This document shows positions 21,736 through 33,859 of a stretch of 64,000 bases of DNA, in pieces. A program made the position numbers and the translations under genes. The stretch's first letter is position 1; every line of letters starts with the position of its first letter. The DNA comes from Spizellomyces punctatus DAOM BR117 (lineage: Eukaryota > Chytridiomycota > Chytridiomycetes > Spizellomycetales > Spizellomycetaceae), in contig NW_015971542.1 in the NCBI RefSeq assembly GCF_000182565.1, forward strand, positions 889,736 to 953,735, in the 5' to 3' direction. The notes below the pieces were generated by a model. That model was not told the DNA's origin. It did no database searches and saw only the letters and a list, made by a program, of their open reading frames with translations.

Positions 21736-23964
21736 TTAAAAGATTTCCTCGACCATCCGAATTCCTTCGGCCTCCAGTGCCGTCAGCAAAGGCTGCACGA
21801 GTTCTTGATCCAGAGGGGCCAAAACACCACGGCGAGAAATTTTACCTGGATGACAGTTTTCAGCGATTATGTTTCATGCTTTGGAATGATACAGACTTAC
21901 CATCAAGGATGAGTTGGGTGGTGATGGCGCACGGTACACCGACAGTCACGGCCATAGCTGTGTCGCCATTGGGCTCACCGAACCACAATCCAGTAGATGT
22001 GCGGGTTTGCTATGACCGAATATTAGTCTCACAGAATGGTGAAATAGTAGAAGTCGCATTACCCACCCGAGTTCCGTCCTTCAACTCCACTTCAAACTTG
22101 TGCTGAAGCATAACCATGTCACGTTCGCCAGGCAAGAACTGCATCTTCTCCTCCAAGGTCGCGCAGAGTGTATCAAGGAGAGTGCCACGTTGGTGCACAT
22201 GAGTGTCGGAGAAGAGGCCCAACCTGAAATATCTTGGTTCAAAGATCGTCTCACATAATTCGGCGCACTAACAAGTGGCTTACCATTTCAAGCCGTGAAT
22301 CACACGGTCGCCTTCTTCGCCTTGCAGATTCGCCTTTGCGCGGACAGTTTTGATGAGATCCCTATGTCACGACGGTGGATAAGCAATCGCGGCACAAACA
22401 GCCATGAGTGAGGCAATGCAAATGCTTACGCCTCAGACTCGCTCGCGCTTCCAACGGATTTTGCAAGGACGGCTCTCTAAGAAGCCATATCTTGGGTCAG
22501 AGGAATCATCCACCACCGTGGTCAGGACAGTATCCAACATACCCATGTAATGGGCTCAGAGCCCTCCTTCAAGTAGACCTGCTCTTCATCGCTCAAGAAT
22601 CCAAGCGCGACAAGGACTTTTACAAAAGTAGGGAAGCCCTAAGTTGTCGGACCAATACTCGCTTTAGACACCAATTGGTTGCAAAGACGTCAACTATGAC
22701 GGTAGAAATTCCTCCACTCACCTGGTACCGCAAGGTCCCACGCAACACCGTTTGACACTCAGGAATGTTGTAGCGCTTGTTGTACGGCGTTGAGTCACGG
22801 TTAGGATACCCCTCGAATGCAAAGGCTGGGTAAATGTAGATAGGCTTGGCACTGTCCATCAATTGGGGCCCTGGAATATCAACCACCTAATACAAGAATA
22901 TAACACTGATCAGATCAAGTCGCGCACTCAATTGGGTTTGACATGGGGTCTCGAACCTTGCCATCCTGCAGATACTTGGCGTTGTTACGAAGCGCCAACA
23001 GGACGCCACGGGAACTCCAGCTGAACTTGTATCCAAGAGGGTTGTTGGATGCCTCGGGTGCTGGGAGACCACCACAGTAGGACAGGAAAGAGAGAATCTA
23101 AACAGGATATGAAAATATGATGCAATAGAATGGATGCACAAAGAATTTACCTTGCCACCCTCAGCGTGAACCTCGTCGATCGTCTTGATCGCATAGAGGT
23201 GATCAATACCTGCCCAAGAGTGATAGTTATTCACCGGGCGAACGCTCGCGCTTGAGAGCAGTCAAGCGGCACCATACCAGGGTCAACACCGATTTCGTTG
23301 AAAACAGTTACTCCAGCATCCTTGGCACTGCAAAATCATCTAAGGTGAACCGGCGGCATCGGGTATGCTTATTCGAACAAGAACTCACGCTTGGTCAATG
23401 GCCTCCATAGCGGGTGAGACGTAACTCGTTGTGACAACGTGCTTCTTGTGCTTAACGGCAGCATTTATCACGCGAGCATGGTGGGTGTATGGAATCAAGC
23501 TGTTCCCACGTTAGTTTTCAAACATGTCCCAGTTTCAACACAATGCTGGGAGTAGTACCTGATAACAAGATCATGCTTGGCAATTTCCGCCTCAAGCGCC
23601 GCATCGTTACCGACGTCAAGAGCAATAGGAATAACTCGCGGATGACCGTTCGCGAGCTTCTGGCCACCTTGGATGCGTCGGCTGGCTGAAACAAGGGATA
23701 TTTGCTTTCAGCTTGTAGATCATTTACATGACGGCTAATTGTGATATTCGGAGCGATGACTAACCAACGGTAATCACGTTTTCTTCCCTGCGAAGGAGAT
23801 ACTTCAAGCAAGGACCAGCAACATAACCGGAACCCAAAAGCAGAATCTTCCTGTGATTAGAAGGAACAGTGTCAGCACACAAACAAGGTTTATACTGCTG
23901 CCGTTACTGGAGGGTAGGTCTCGCCTTCCGTTCCCCTTCGCACTTACTTTTGTCCAGTCGCCAT
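21736..23964 (-). CDS. LYS9: saccharopine reductase (lysine biosynthesis)
   Basis: Fourteen short exons (23948..23964, 23765..23850, 23559..23685, 23389..23499, 23278..23327, 23151..23209, 22957..23097, 22722..22886, 22543..22638, 22430..22476, 22284..22361, 22067..22223, 21901..22009, 21736..21845) encode 450 residues, the family size. The N-terminal Rossmann motif is [19 protein letters not shown]. Conserved stretches include [59 protein letters not shown] and [12 protein letters not shown]. It makes saccharopine from aminoadipate semialdehyde and glutamate in the fungal alpha-aminoadipate route. The first coding exon is only 17 nt. It is the most intron-dense gene by length in the window apart from QNS1. 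Confidence 0.97.
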
Positions 23965-24268
23965 TCTTTCAGCTCGCTTGAAATTTAACAAGAGATTGGA
24001 AACGATTTCCTTGACGTGGGTCGCAAGCAGAAAACGTTGGGCCTGTGCGATCTCTACCCATCTCCTGGTATGCCGAGAGTTCCACAGGTTTGGTAGGCAG
24101 TCACGTGATGAGGACTGGACCAAGCCATGAACCTTTGGCATGTCGGCATGTGATTGATTGCAGATGTAGATTGGTCGACAATCTTTATGCTAGATACCCA
24201 ATAATCAGAACTGCTGCTTGGTGCCCTTTGGTCGTTGAATCCCTCATTTGTGTCCGGGTCCGGTTCTA
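23965..24268. promoter_or_regulatory. LYS9/MAD1 divergent promoter with E-box
   Basis: About 300 bp between divergent start codons. It contains the palindrome TCACGTGA at 24101..24108, a perfect bHLH/Cbf1-type E-box. Whether it controls either gene is inference. Confidence 0.4.
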
Positions 24269-27182
24269 ATGTTCCATCCATATCAACGAAGTTCTGTTCG
24301 ACGTTCGCCAATCAGTGCCCTCAACAGTGCAAGCGTTAAAGGAAACTCTGTCGTCGGTGGTCAACCTCCGTCTTCCACCGGAACTTTCCGTCCCGATAAT
24401 TCATTTTCAGCAAGTCGATCCGGTTATGGCCACACGACACCGCAGACCGATGACATTTTTGGGGAGTTTAGCTCCTATATGAGCCGAAGGGAATTATTGA
24501 GGTCGGAAGGACGCAAGGTAAGAAGAGGTGCGACAGGAGCAGGGCTCTGTCTGCTATTATAGATCTACTGCTTTTTAATGATATGATGTTAAATATCACT
24601 GAATTAGGAGCAATTTGGGGCAAGCATGGCGTCGCGCGCGTCCTCCCCATTCAAGCGAAGCACCACAAGCACCGGCACCGCAGCATCTCTTGACCTTTAC
24701 ACAGGTAATATCCGTTGCTAAGAGGAGTCGGGATCTGTCTAGTTAAAATAATGCGTATAACATGTCATCTGGTGATTAGATCCCGAATTACTCAAGGCGC
24801 GAAAGGAGATAAGGGAATTGAAAGAAACGCGGCGAAAGTTAATTGACGAAAAGGCCAACCTTGAGCGAAAGGTACACGATTTGGAAAATAGCAACAATGA
24901 AAAGGAAGCCAAACTTCAAGCGACCGTACTTCGTGTTGATGTATGTGGACTTTGACAATTCTCAGCTATCTCAGAGATTCTGATTTTAACTCCCATATTT
25001 GCTGTAGCAACTAGAAGCGGACCGTCAGTTTCTGCTCAATCGAAGCAAAGACCTGGACAATCGATTAGAAGCAGCAGAAGAACATGCGATCACTGCAAAG
25101 GTACCATAGATGTCTGCCTGGGTCGAAATTAAAGAGAGTTCTGGTCTAACTCTTGATTTACAGAAAGAAGCCGAGTTATCTCAAAGTGCACTGCGTCGCG
25201 AACTTACAGAGTTGCAGGAAAAATTCTCTTTGGCGAGACGGGAAGCCAATGGACAGCTCCGCTTCAAAGAACAAGAAACAGAGTCCCTTGAGATAGAATG
25301 TGATACTCTATCCCAGCAATTAGCTGATTGTGAGAAGGAGGTAAGTGCGTCGATTTGGGTTAAGCGGCTGGAAACAATGTGCAAGACCTCATTGTTTGTG
25401 CAGCTGAGAAAACAGATTGCAATGGTCAAGTTGGGAAGAGAACAATTAAGCCAAATGGAGCGGAAATACACTGAAGCAGAGAGTCTTATCATGAAACTGA
25501 AATCTAATGGGAATGCCCAGGACGAAATGGCGGTTCTGAAAAGAACACTAGATGGTGGGGGTATTTTTGTTTTTTATCGTCCAAATGTCGAAACCTGAAG
25601 CTCATATGAAACTAGAACAAATTGCACACGGCAAGTCACTCGAAGGACGACTTCAAGAACTAACGCAACAAAATCGGTATCTTCGTGACATGCAAGAAAA
25701 CACGGAACGGCTCAAAGATGAGAAACAGGCACTACAAGAACAATTATCACGAATGCATCGATTGCGTGGACGAGTGGATGAACTGGAAGTTGAAATCTCC
25801 CAATTGCGAAGCGAAAAGGCTCGCTGGACCAAATTCCTGGACGAAAAAGACGAGACCGGGATTGATTCTCCGTATGCGCTCAGCAGAGCACTAGCGCAAC
25901 AGCGCTTCGAACTGGCAGTCATAAAAGAAAGATTGGGCGAAGAAGAAGCGAAACGGACAGGACGGGAGAACTATATTTTACGCTTGGAGAATGAGGTTCG
26001 CCGAAACCAAATTTGTATTCAATTTCGCAAGGCTAACTTTTTTTGTCAACAGCTTCAGGAATGGATGCAAAAAGCCAAGGAAGCAGAAGATAAACGGCAG
26101 GCGGATGCAAAGACATTAAAGCGCGTAGAGCGAGGGCGTGTCTTGGCACAAAAGGAAGTGGAGTTTCTGCGTAGCCAGCTCAAGAGCTACGATGTGGAGG
26201 AAGAGCATCTCATGAGTCAGAGTTACGATCAACAAAAGGCGCGGCGCATTTCACAACTTGAAGAAATGGTTGCCGAGTATCGACAGGAAGTGGTCAAGTT
26301 GGAAGAAGAACTGCGACAGCCCCAAACTCTTCCAAGCCCAATGTCAAACACACGTGTTGTGGGGATCTATTCGCCCGAGGTGACTCAAAGAATAACAGAG
26401 CTAGAATTCACCATTGCGCAACTACGTAAAGAAAATGCCATGCTACAGAAAGAAGCCGAGTCCTTGGATATGCAGGTCGGCGAACTTCAAAGAGCCTTGG
26501 GTCGAGGAGAGTACGATCCTGCAACAACCCGAATATTACAACTGGCCGATAATCCTGAAACCCGAGAAGCAGCCATCCGACAAAGTACTCTTGACGCATT
26601 AAGAGAGGAAAATCGCAAGTTGATGAGTCGAGTGGTGGAGCTCAATGGCGCTGTTGGAAAAGCGGGATCGAGTCTCGGACCTGGAATGGTCCCATTAGAG
26701 AGTGTACGGAGTTTGGAAGTTGAATGTAATCAGCTGAAGCAGGCTGTGGAGGAGAAGGAGAAACGGGTAGCGCGCTTGAAGGAGGTATATCAGGCAAAAG
26801 CGCAAGAGTATCGGGAAGCAGTTTATTCCTTGCTGGGTAAGTCACCATATTGAACGTCCCAACCTCGTCTATCCTCACTCAGTGCTCTTCCCAACTCTTT
26901 TGTCATTCAGGTTACAAACTCGAAATTGAAATTGATGGTCGAGTTCGCCTTACTTCCATGTACGCTTCCCAAGACCAAGACCCAAGCTTTGTTTTTGCAT
27001 CTGGTGAGAGCGATCAAGGTACAATGCAATTGGTGGGTGGTGCGGGAGACGCTGAAAAACGGATACGAGCTGCTGCGAGTTACTATGTCGAGCAGAAGGG
27101 CAGCGTTCCAGCTCTGCTCGCGGGAGTCACATTGGAGCTGTTTGAAAAGTCTAGGATGCAGGTTCAAGAGGCGGGTGGGTGA
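24269..27182 (+). CDS. MAD1: spindle assembly checkpoint protein Mad1
   Basis: Nine exons (24269..24517, 24608..24704, 24780..24940, 25008..25100, 25164..25340, 25404..25554, 25601..25995, 26053..26836, 26911..27182) give 792 residues. After a Ser-rich N-terminus most of the protein is coiled coil. Near the end KEKRVARLKEVYQAKAQEYR contains the RLK motif used for Bub1 contact. The final globular domain reads YSLLGYKLEIEIDGRVRLTS and FASGESDQGTMQLVGGAG, diagnostic of Mad1. It anchors Mad2 at unattached kinetochores. The 57-nt stretch 25996..26052 has a branch-like CTAAC, a T-tract and CAG; it is a multiple of three without stops, so retaining it would add 19 residues. Confidence 0.94.
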
Positions 27183-27586
27183 ATGCGTATGAGGATATGG
27201 GACGAATCCGAAAGGATTTTGTACAGATTGCATTTTTCAATTTTTTTTTTTTTGGGGGGGGGGGGGTTGTGTTGGAATTTGTATACATTGTTACTTTGAT
27301 CATGGGGATATGCAGATGATGAGGATGAGTGAGACTCGAGAGGGTTTGCTCATCAAATAGAAGTAAATAGATGCAAGTACCGGCTGGCTTTGTCGGATAA
27401 TTTCAATTCTGCTGTGGGAAGAATGGCATGTTCCTCATGTGGCAAACAAAAAAGCTCGCATGTGAGACTGTATGTACAAACTTACAAATCGAAACATTTT
27501 ATCATTCTCATTATCAATAAACCTTGCGCCATATCATGATAATTGTATCAATTGTCCTAAACATTACTATTTACCGTCCCCTTTTT
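27183..27586. other. convergent 3' region of MAD1 and the ATPase gene
   Basis: Both genes end toward this 400-bp AT-rich spacer. Apart from the T/G tract I see no coding exon. Confidence 0.5.
27241..27266 (+). repeat. T13-G13 homopolymer junction
   Basis: Thirteen T followed directly by thirteen G, about 60 bp after the MAD1 stop codon. Such a junction can form a G-rich structure on the plus strand and is prone to length errors in sequencing. Confidence 0.9.
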
Positions 27587-30500
27587 CTACACCCTAACCT
27601 CTTCGTGCATCTCCGTGTATTCATCCGACCCACGCCCTCTCAATAAGGCATGTCGGCGATAACTTCTATATCCGAGTTTAACCAACTCCACCAACACGAA
27701 CTGGATGACCAAGCACGCCACAATGATCCCCCACCCAATTCCGCCAATATCCTCTAGACCGAGCCAGTCGTTGAAGCCAGGAACGTATGTACCGAGAATT
27801 ACGCATCCCAAACTGAGGATGTAAGCCCCGACTAACCATTTATTACCCAATATACCCGTGCGGAAGATGGAATGAGAAATACTCCGCGAAAAGAAGGATT
27901 GTGTCAATTGCATGATGGTGAGCGTCATGAATGCAAGAGATTGTTGGTATTGTAAGGTTGTTGGGCCATTGATGCCGTGATTACGAGCAATCATGTAGAC
28001 TCCAAAGGTGATGCTACTGAGCATCAGACCTTGGGCGAGAACGAGGAGAGAAGTAGGGAGAGTTAAGACGCCTTCGTTGAGTGGACGAGGTTTGCGGTCC
28101 ATGATGTCGACCTCATGAGGTTCAACTTCAAAATTAGGGTTAGTTTAGCACGGCCTGTGATACTACAGTAAAGTAGAAAATAAAGTACCTCCAAGGGACA
28201 TCGCGGGGGGCACATCGGCAATGATATTGGCCCAGAGAATCATAATGGTGGTGAAGGGGGCAGGAATATTACAAATCGTCGTTCTAAAACACGGAAATAT
28301 TAGTGACGACACCGTCGTGGGCCAACTTAGTTCCACCTTGACTTACATCAAGAACAAGAAGATTTCGGCCGAGTTACAAGAAAGTAGGTACACCACAAAC
28401 TTTTGAATATTATCAAAGACTCCACGACCTTCACGTACGGCCTCCACAATCGTCGAGAAATTATCATCTGCCAGAACAATGTCCGCAGCCTGCTTGGTAA
28501 TTTCTGTTCCGCTAATACCCATAGCAACACCGACGTCGGCTTGTTTGATAGCCGGGGCATCGTTCACACCATCACCAGTCATGGCGACAGAGTACCCTCT
28601 GCTTTGCAGGGCTTTGACAATCTTGAGCTTGTTGTCTGGACTCACACGGGCGAATACCACAGGGAATGGACGAAGAGCGGCAAGCTGTTCCTCTGAAAGA
28701 AGATCGATTTCGTAACCTTTCATGGCACGGCTTTCGCTAGTTCTGTTGGGGTCCATAATACCAAGTTGTTTGGCGATGGCCGAAGCGGTGGCGACGTGGT
28801 CACCGGTGATCATAACGACTTTAATACCCGCCCGTTTACATGTAGCTACGCTCTGCTTGACGCCTTCCTTGGCGGGATCGATCAAACCAATAAGACCAAT
28901 GAATGTAAGCTTCTGTTCTGCAGCACTCTCCTTCTTCGCGTTGATGATTTCCTCGGCTTCCTGCGCAGTGACGTGACGCATTGCAAGAGCTAACACACGA
29001 AGACCACTGGACGCCATAGTGGACGCTTTCTGAGAAACTAATTCGACAAACTGATCGCTGACAGGTTCGGGAGTCACGTTCTGAAGGAACTTAAAAAAGT
29101 CGCTCGTGTCGCTTGCAGGGGGTAGGTAATGGGTACTCTTCTGCAGTACACCTTCTGGGGCACCTTTAGTAAAAACAAACGTAGTACCCGCGGTAAACCT
29201 ATTCGCCATGTCTTCTCCATCCGCCTGCTGATAGATGACGCTCATCAGTTTACGGTCACTGGGAAATAAAGGGTGAGTAAGCCTTCAGAGCAGAATCAGA
29301 CAAACACTTGGTAGTTACCTGTCAAAAGCATACTCTCCGATCTTCTTAAGTCCGTTATCATGGAACCATTCTCTGGGAAACCCGACCTTCTGTGCCGCAA
29401 TTATCATCGCCACCTCAGTCGGGTCTCCGATTGGCTTCCATGCACTAGTTTCCTCATCCCACACAATGTTGGAATTGTTACAGAGACTTGCAGCCATAGT
29501 ACCCGCAAGTAAATGCGTTGGCATGCCTCCCAATGTTTTGGGAACATCCGTGGCATTAGCTCGGCTCTCCGAATCCAGCTTCGTATGCTGAACGGGGTTT
29601 ACCAAAGCATCCGCCAGAGGGAGGTAGCCACATTTGCGGGCGTTACCCGCATTTGGATCCATGTTCGTTGATTGTGTAAACGTAAACAAGGCATTGTCAC
29701 TGGTCCATAGCTCGGCCGTACCCATTTTCCCTTCGGTAAGGGTTCCTGTTTTGTCGGAACAAATGACATTCACCGATCCAAGAGTTTCAACTGACGGTAG
29801 CTTTCGAACAATGGCGTGACGTCTGGCCATTCGCACGACACCCAGCGCCATGGTGACCGTGACAACAGCTACCAAACCTTCAGGGATGACAGATACGGCC
29901 AAACTGACACCAATCTTGACCATCTCCACCGCGTCCCGCTTATACGCAATGCCAATGACGATGATCAACGCACAGAGAAAGATGGATAGACCGACAAGCC
30001 ATTTTCCGAGCCTTGCGAGCTTGATTTGCAGAGATGTTTTCCGCTTGGGCGCCGCGGTGATTGCCGTACTAATCTTTCCAATTTCAGTGTTGTTACCGGT
30101 ACGCACGACAATACCTTTCCCACGACCGCGACCAACGACAGTCGTCATGAAAGCGTTGCCCTTACACTCTCCAAGGGGTAACCTACGGGTCCGTTTGCGG
30201 ATGGTGCGTACTCCCTTAGGGATGGCGAGTGCCTCACCGGTGAGGATAACTTCCACAATTTCCAGCTGTGCCACCTCGCAGAGACGAAGATCAGCCGGGA
30301 CTGCATCTCCTTCCTCCAAAACGACAATGTCGCCCGGAACCAAGACAACGGAGTCGACAACTTCTTGTTTACCATCGCGAACGACAGTCGCTTTGGGAAC
30401 GCTTAGGGACAGCAGGGCCTCAAGAGCCTTGTTGGCCTTGTACTCTTGTGTAAATCCAATTGTCACGTTCATGAAAACGACAACCAGTAGGACAATTCCA

Positions 30501-31508
30501 GCCTTATAATCCTGAGTGGCGAACTGAGCGACTGCCGCAGCTATAAGAATCAGCACCATGAAATCTGTGAATTGAGTCCATAACATGTAGAGAGCTGACT
30601 CCTTTGGTGGGGAAGGAAGCTGATTTGGTCCGTAGTGGTCAACCAATTGAGGAATGCGCGAGGAGGGCAATCCATTATTCAGGTCCGACCCGAACATTTG
30701 CGCCAAAGCTTCTGTATTCTTATCGAAATATAATGCTATAGTGCGAGCAATCTTTTTTAATGACCCATAAACGGATCATCTTGCAGAACTACAGGGGCCA
30801 ACATACCTTGCGGAGGGTAGACATCCTGAGCAGGAGGCATAGCTGGCCTCTCAAACTTCTCCTTGTACTCTTTCATAAGCTTTTCCACATCATCGTGTTC
30901 ATCTTCCTTGACGAGTTCCTTCCAATCATGTTGCGGGAAGTGACGAAGCAACAAGGCCAAAACTCCGGCTGCATCCTCCCGCTCTTCCGCAGTGGAAAAT
31001 GGTTGGCAACGACGATGAAATTTTAAGCAGTGACGAAGATCTGTAGCAGATTTCTTGGCAACCGCTTCACGGAACTCTTCAACCTCTTCCAAGAACTCTC
31101 CAAACAGCACAAATGCTATATCGGCTTCTGGAGTGGGACGACGTCTAATGAGATTTCCCTCATTGTGGCCCATGTTTTGCAAGAGTCCTTCCAAGAGACG
31201 CTCCATGAGGGCTCCGTCGAGGTGCGGCATCTTGCCGCCCTTGATGCGGTACTCCATGACATACTTGAGCCCTTGGAGCACATCGTCGAGAGCGATGTCG
31301 GCATTGTCAACGGCATCGACAAGATCTAGAACGTGGATGTCAAGTTGGTGTTCGATACTAGCTGTCGATTGGAGGAAAATGGTCGCATTGGTTGAGTTTG
31401 CTGCTCTCCGAGACTTGAATAACAGCACTATACGGGCTTACCACGACCGTCTAATTTGACAGATACAGAGCGTAGTTCTGCCTCAGAGCCATCCAAATGA
31501 GTTGCCAT
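27587..31508 (-). CDS. P2-type cation ATPase with soluble N-terminal extension
   Basis: Exons 31442..31508, 30807..31361, 29319..30735, 28347..29258, 28189..28283 and 27587..28125 encode 1194 residues. The ATPase core has LTGEALAIP (actuator; Ala where TGES is usual), VIPEGLVAVVTVTMALGVVR (M4), CSDKTGTLTEGKM (phosphorylation site), VMITGDHVATA and MTGDGVNDAPAIKQADVGV (hinge). It resembles ENA-type Na+/K+ and SERCA/PMR1-type Ca2+ pumps, so the ion is unsettled. The first about 207 residues are helical, acidic and unrecognised. They join the pump through a 71-nt intron (30736..30806, GTATGT...ATAG) that is in phase and supplies the expected ALYFDKNTEALAQMFGSDL. If it is retained, translation ends at 30757 with a free 223-residue protein. 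A two-gene reading is possible, but the pump then lacks a good start. Confidence 0.85.
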
Positions 31509-32662
31509 TCAACGGAGAGTGGGAAAACCCTATATAAAAGAGGCAAATTGAGGATCCCATCCATTGTTCGAAACCAAGTTTTATCATCTTACTGTATAAA
31601 GGGTCCTTTTGGAACAAAGAAGATGATGCGAGGACCTAGAAACGATTTCAAACGTTGTGAAATGCCCAATGAAAGAGCGACTGCAAACAGCCCTCAAGGG
31701 CTTTATCAGTGACGTTCCCCGCCAAGTGCACAGCCACATTCTACTAAACCTTATTTCAGGTTATAACCACGGTACGCAGTTTACGAGTGCCAAGAAGCCC
31801 TAGAGCTTAATCAACGAGAGCGTAGAGTTTTGAACCAGCAGACTTTAGCAGAGTGGTTATCGTTGGCTGAAGAAGTACATAGCTGTCAACGATATGCTGT
31901 TAAAGGCTCTGCGACAAAGTGGAAAGAGAAATAGAGCTTTGCGGGTGAAGATCCGAAGAAGGAGATATTGGGGTCGTCAAATCATTGATAACCACCAGTC
32001 TGCATCCCGCAAAACATGCCATAAAACATTACATATCCAAATCTACAAGTTCTTTCATTCGTATATGCCTGAATTGCAATATAGTACCTTTGCTTCGGAG
32101 AGAAATTGCCGTGTTGATATACCTGGACTTGCTGTCAAAAGTTGGCAAGTATGGACATGAACTTGTCAGCAAGCAAGGTCTGTTGCTTCCTACTTGTCAC
32201 GCTCCCTTTACTGCCCCATACCAATGCAGGAACGGTTTGCGTATATCGGTGTAGCCTGCATGTATAATTCAATTGACAATCAACTAGCCGGATTTGCTTA
32301 CGCTATGCTTATGCCAGCCACGGAGTTTTGGACGAGCTGGTCGTTACGACTGGGCGAGTGCTATGTGATGCTTAAGGGTAATAGGTACGGCTATCAAAGA
32401 CAAAGCAGAATTCGAGAAAGAAAACATGATCCGGTGTACATACCTGTGCAAGCATACTACAGCGAACCCAATAACGTGAGCTCTTCAAAATAGTGAACAA
32501 TAGGATGCAGGATATAGCACATCATCCAACCCTGAAAAGAACGGGAGTCGGAATATATCCGGGATATCGGCGCGTCGAGTCAAGCGTCGTCCACTCTTTT
32601 GCAGTTTTCGTTTTCAGTTGTTGTTTTTTGACCAAGCTTTCAGCAGAGGTGTATTGCGAGCC
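31509..32662. other. long spacer, no supported gene
   Basis: About 1.15 kb upstream of both the ATPase gene (-) and the channel-like gene (+). Short open frames at 31894..32160 and 32194..32493 lack family resemblance and in-phase splice partners. A T-rich tract (32600..32635) lies just before the next gene's start. No tRNA-like cloverleaf was noticed. Confidence 0.45.
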
Positions 32663-33859
32663 ATGGGTATGAATGTCATTGGAGAATTGTCATAGGCTTC
32701 TAAGCAATCAATTCATAAAGAGCAATACACTAATGGTACTGGTTATGTCCACAGGTGAAGGCCGTGCGTTTAATTCTCGTGGGCAAGGCATCTACACCTC
32801 AATTCAACAGGGTGTTGCCGTTTTGTTTTTTGTCGTAATGATCTTTTATGCCGGATTCCGTGGACATCGTGTTGTGACGCAGGTTCGTTATCATCACCCA
32901 TAGTTTCTTGCTGGATCAGACTAACCCTTGAATTATGCAGCTGCCGGCAACCTACCGCACAACGCAGGCACCTAAAAGCATGCCATACGAGTTCATGAAC
33001 AATATGTTTCCCTCCAAAATCCCGTCGCCGACCTACGAATTCCCAGCATTGACTTTTTGTCCCCCCGAAAACAGGCCAGGCGTGGAAGTCAAGTTTATCA
33101 GCTGCTACAGTTCCAACAACGTTGATGATGTGAAAAAGCCGCCTTGCGAGGCTTCGTACAACCGAGCATTGCAATTTGAGGGGCAGACACTCAACTGCAT
33201 CACAGTCAATGACCCTGCAGATCCAAACAAAGTTGTCGTTGCATCGAGCACTGACCATGTCCTGGAAATTAGCATGCGCATTGTGGGTACTGCAGAAGGC
33301 AGCCCGGAGGGACTCCTGGTGACAGCCCACCCGCAGATTGGCAGGGACAAGAAACTGGAAGGTGTGGGATATGACAATTTTTTCGCAGCATCAGCATATA
33401 CATCGACGGAAATTGTCGGTCGAAAGCTTTACACTATCGATATGAAAAAGAATGTTCAGGTGGACTATGAAATCAAGGCTTCCTCTATCCGTCTGAAAAT
33501 GGACCCAGCTTTGTATGCAAATGCCAGCGATTCAACGGGAGGTCTGTCTCCGGTGAAAATTGAGTTTAGATACCCAAAATTGGAGGTAACATATGAAAAG
33601 AGCTTCCTTGTGTTGGACATGGTAAGCTTTGATTTTCGTCCGCAAGTATCTTTTATTGCGATACATCCTGATGTTTTCTCTGCTTTACACCCTGCCACCA
33701 AAGAACAATTGGCTCGGCGAAGTCGGCGGTGTAGCTTGCCTTCTCTTCTTCCTGCACCGAGCCTTTATGGCTGCTGTTGAATTCTTTCTCAAACGATCGG
33801 ATAGTTTTGCGTACACCGATTTGGGCAAAATTAGAGAGGAAGGTTTTGCACATTATTGA
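32663..33859 (+). CDS. two-TM protein, PAC/TMEM206-like channel candidate
   Basis: Exons 32663..32666, 32755..32882, 32941..33621 and 33704..33859 encode 322 residues. The topology is a short N-terminus, TM1 (GVAVLFFVVMIFYAGF), a large loop of about 230 residues, TM2 (WLGEVGGVACLLFFLHRAFM) and a short tail. The loop has paired cysteines (FCPPEN, FISCYSS, PPCEAS, LNCITVN) and alternating beta-like strands. The ISCYSS...LNCITVNDP order and the length recall the proton-activated chloride channel PAC (human protein about 350 residues); the plan also fits ASIC/ENaC-like channels. The resemblance is by eye and moderate. The predicted first coding exon is only ATGG. Confidence 0.6.

Noticed and set aside
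29850-30509. 219-codon plus-strand open frame
   Set aside because: It is the antisense shadow of the P-type ATPase, whose conserved motifs lie in the minus frame; the plus translation shows no domain.
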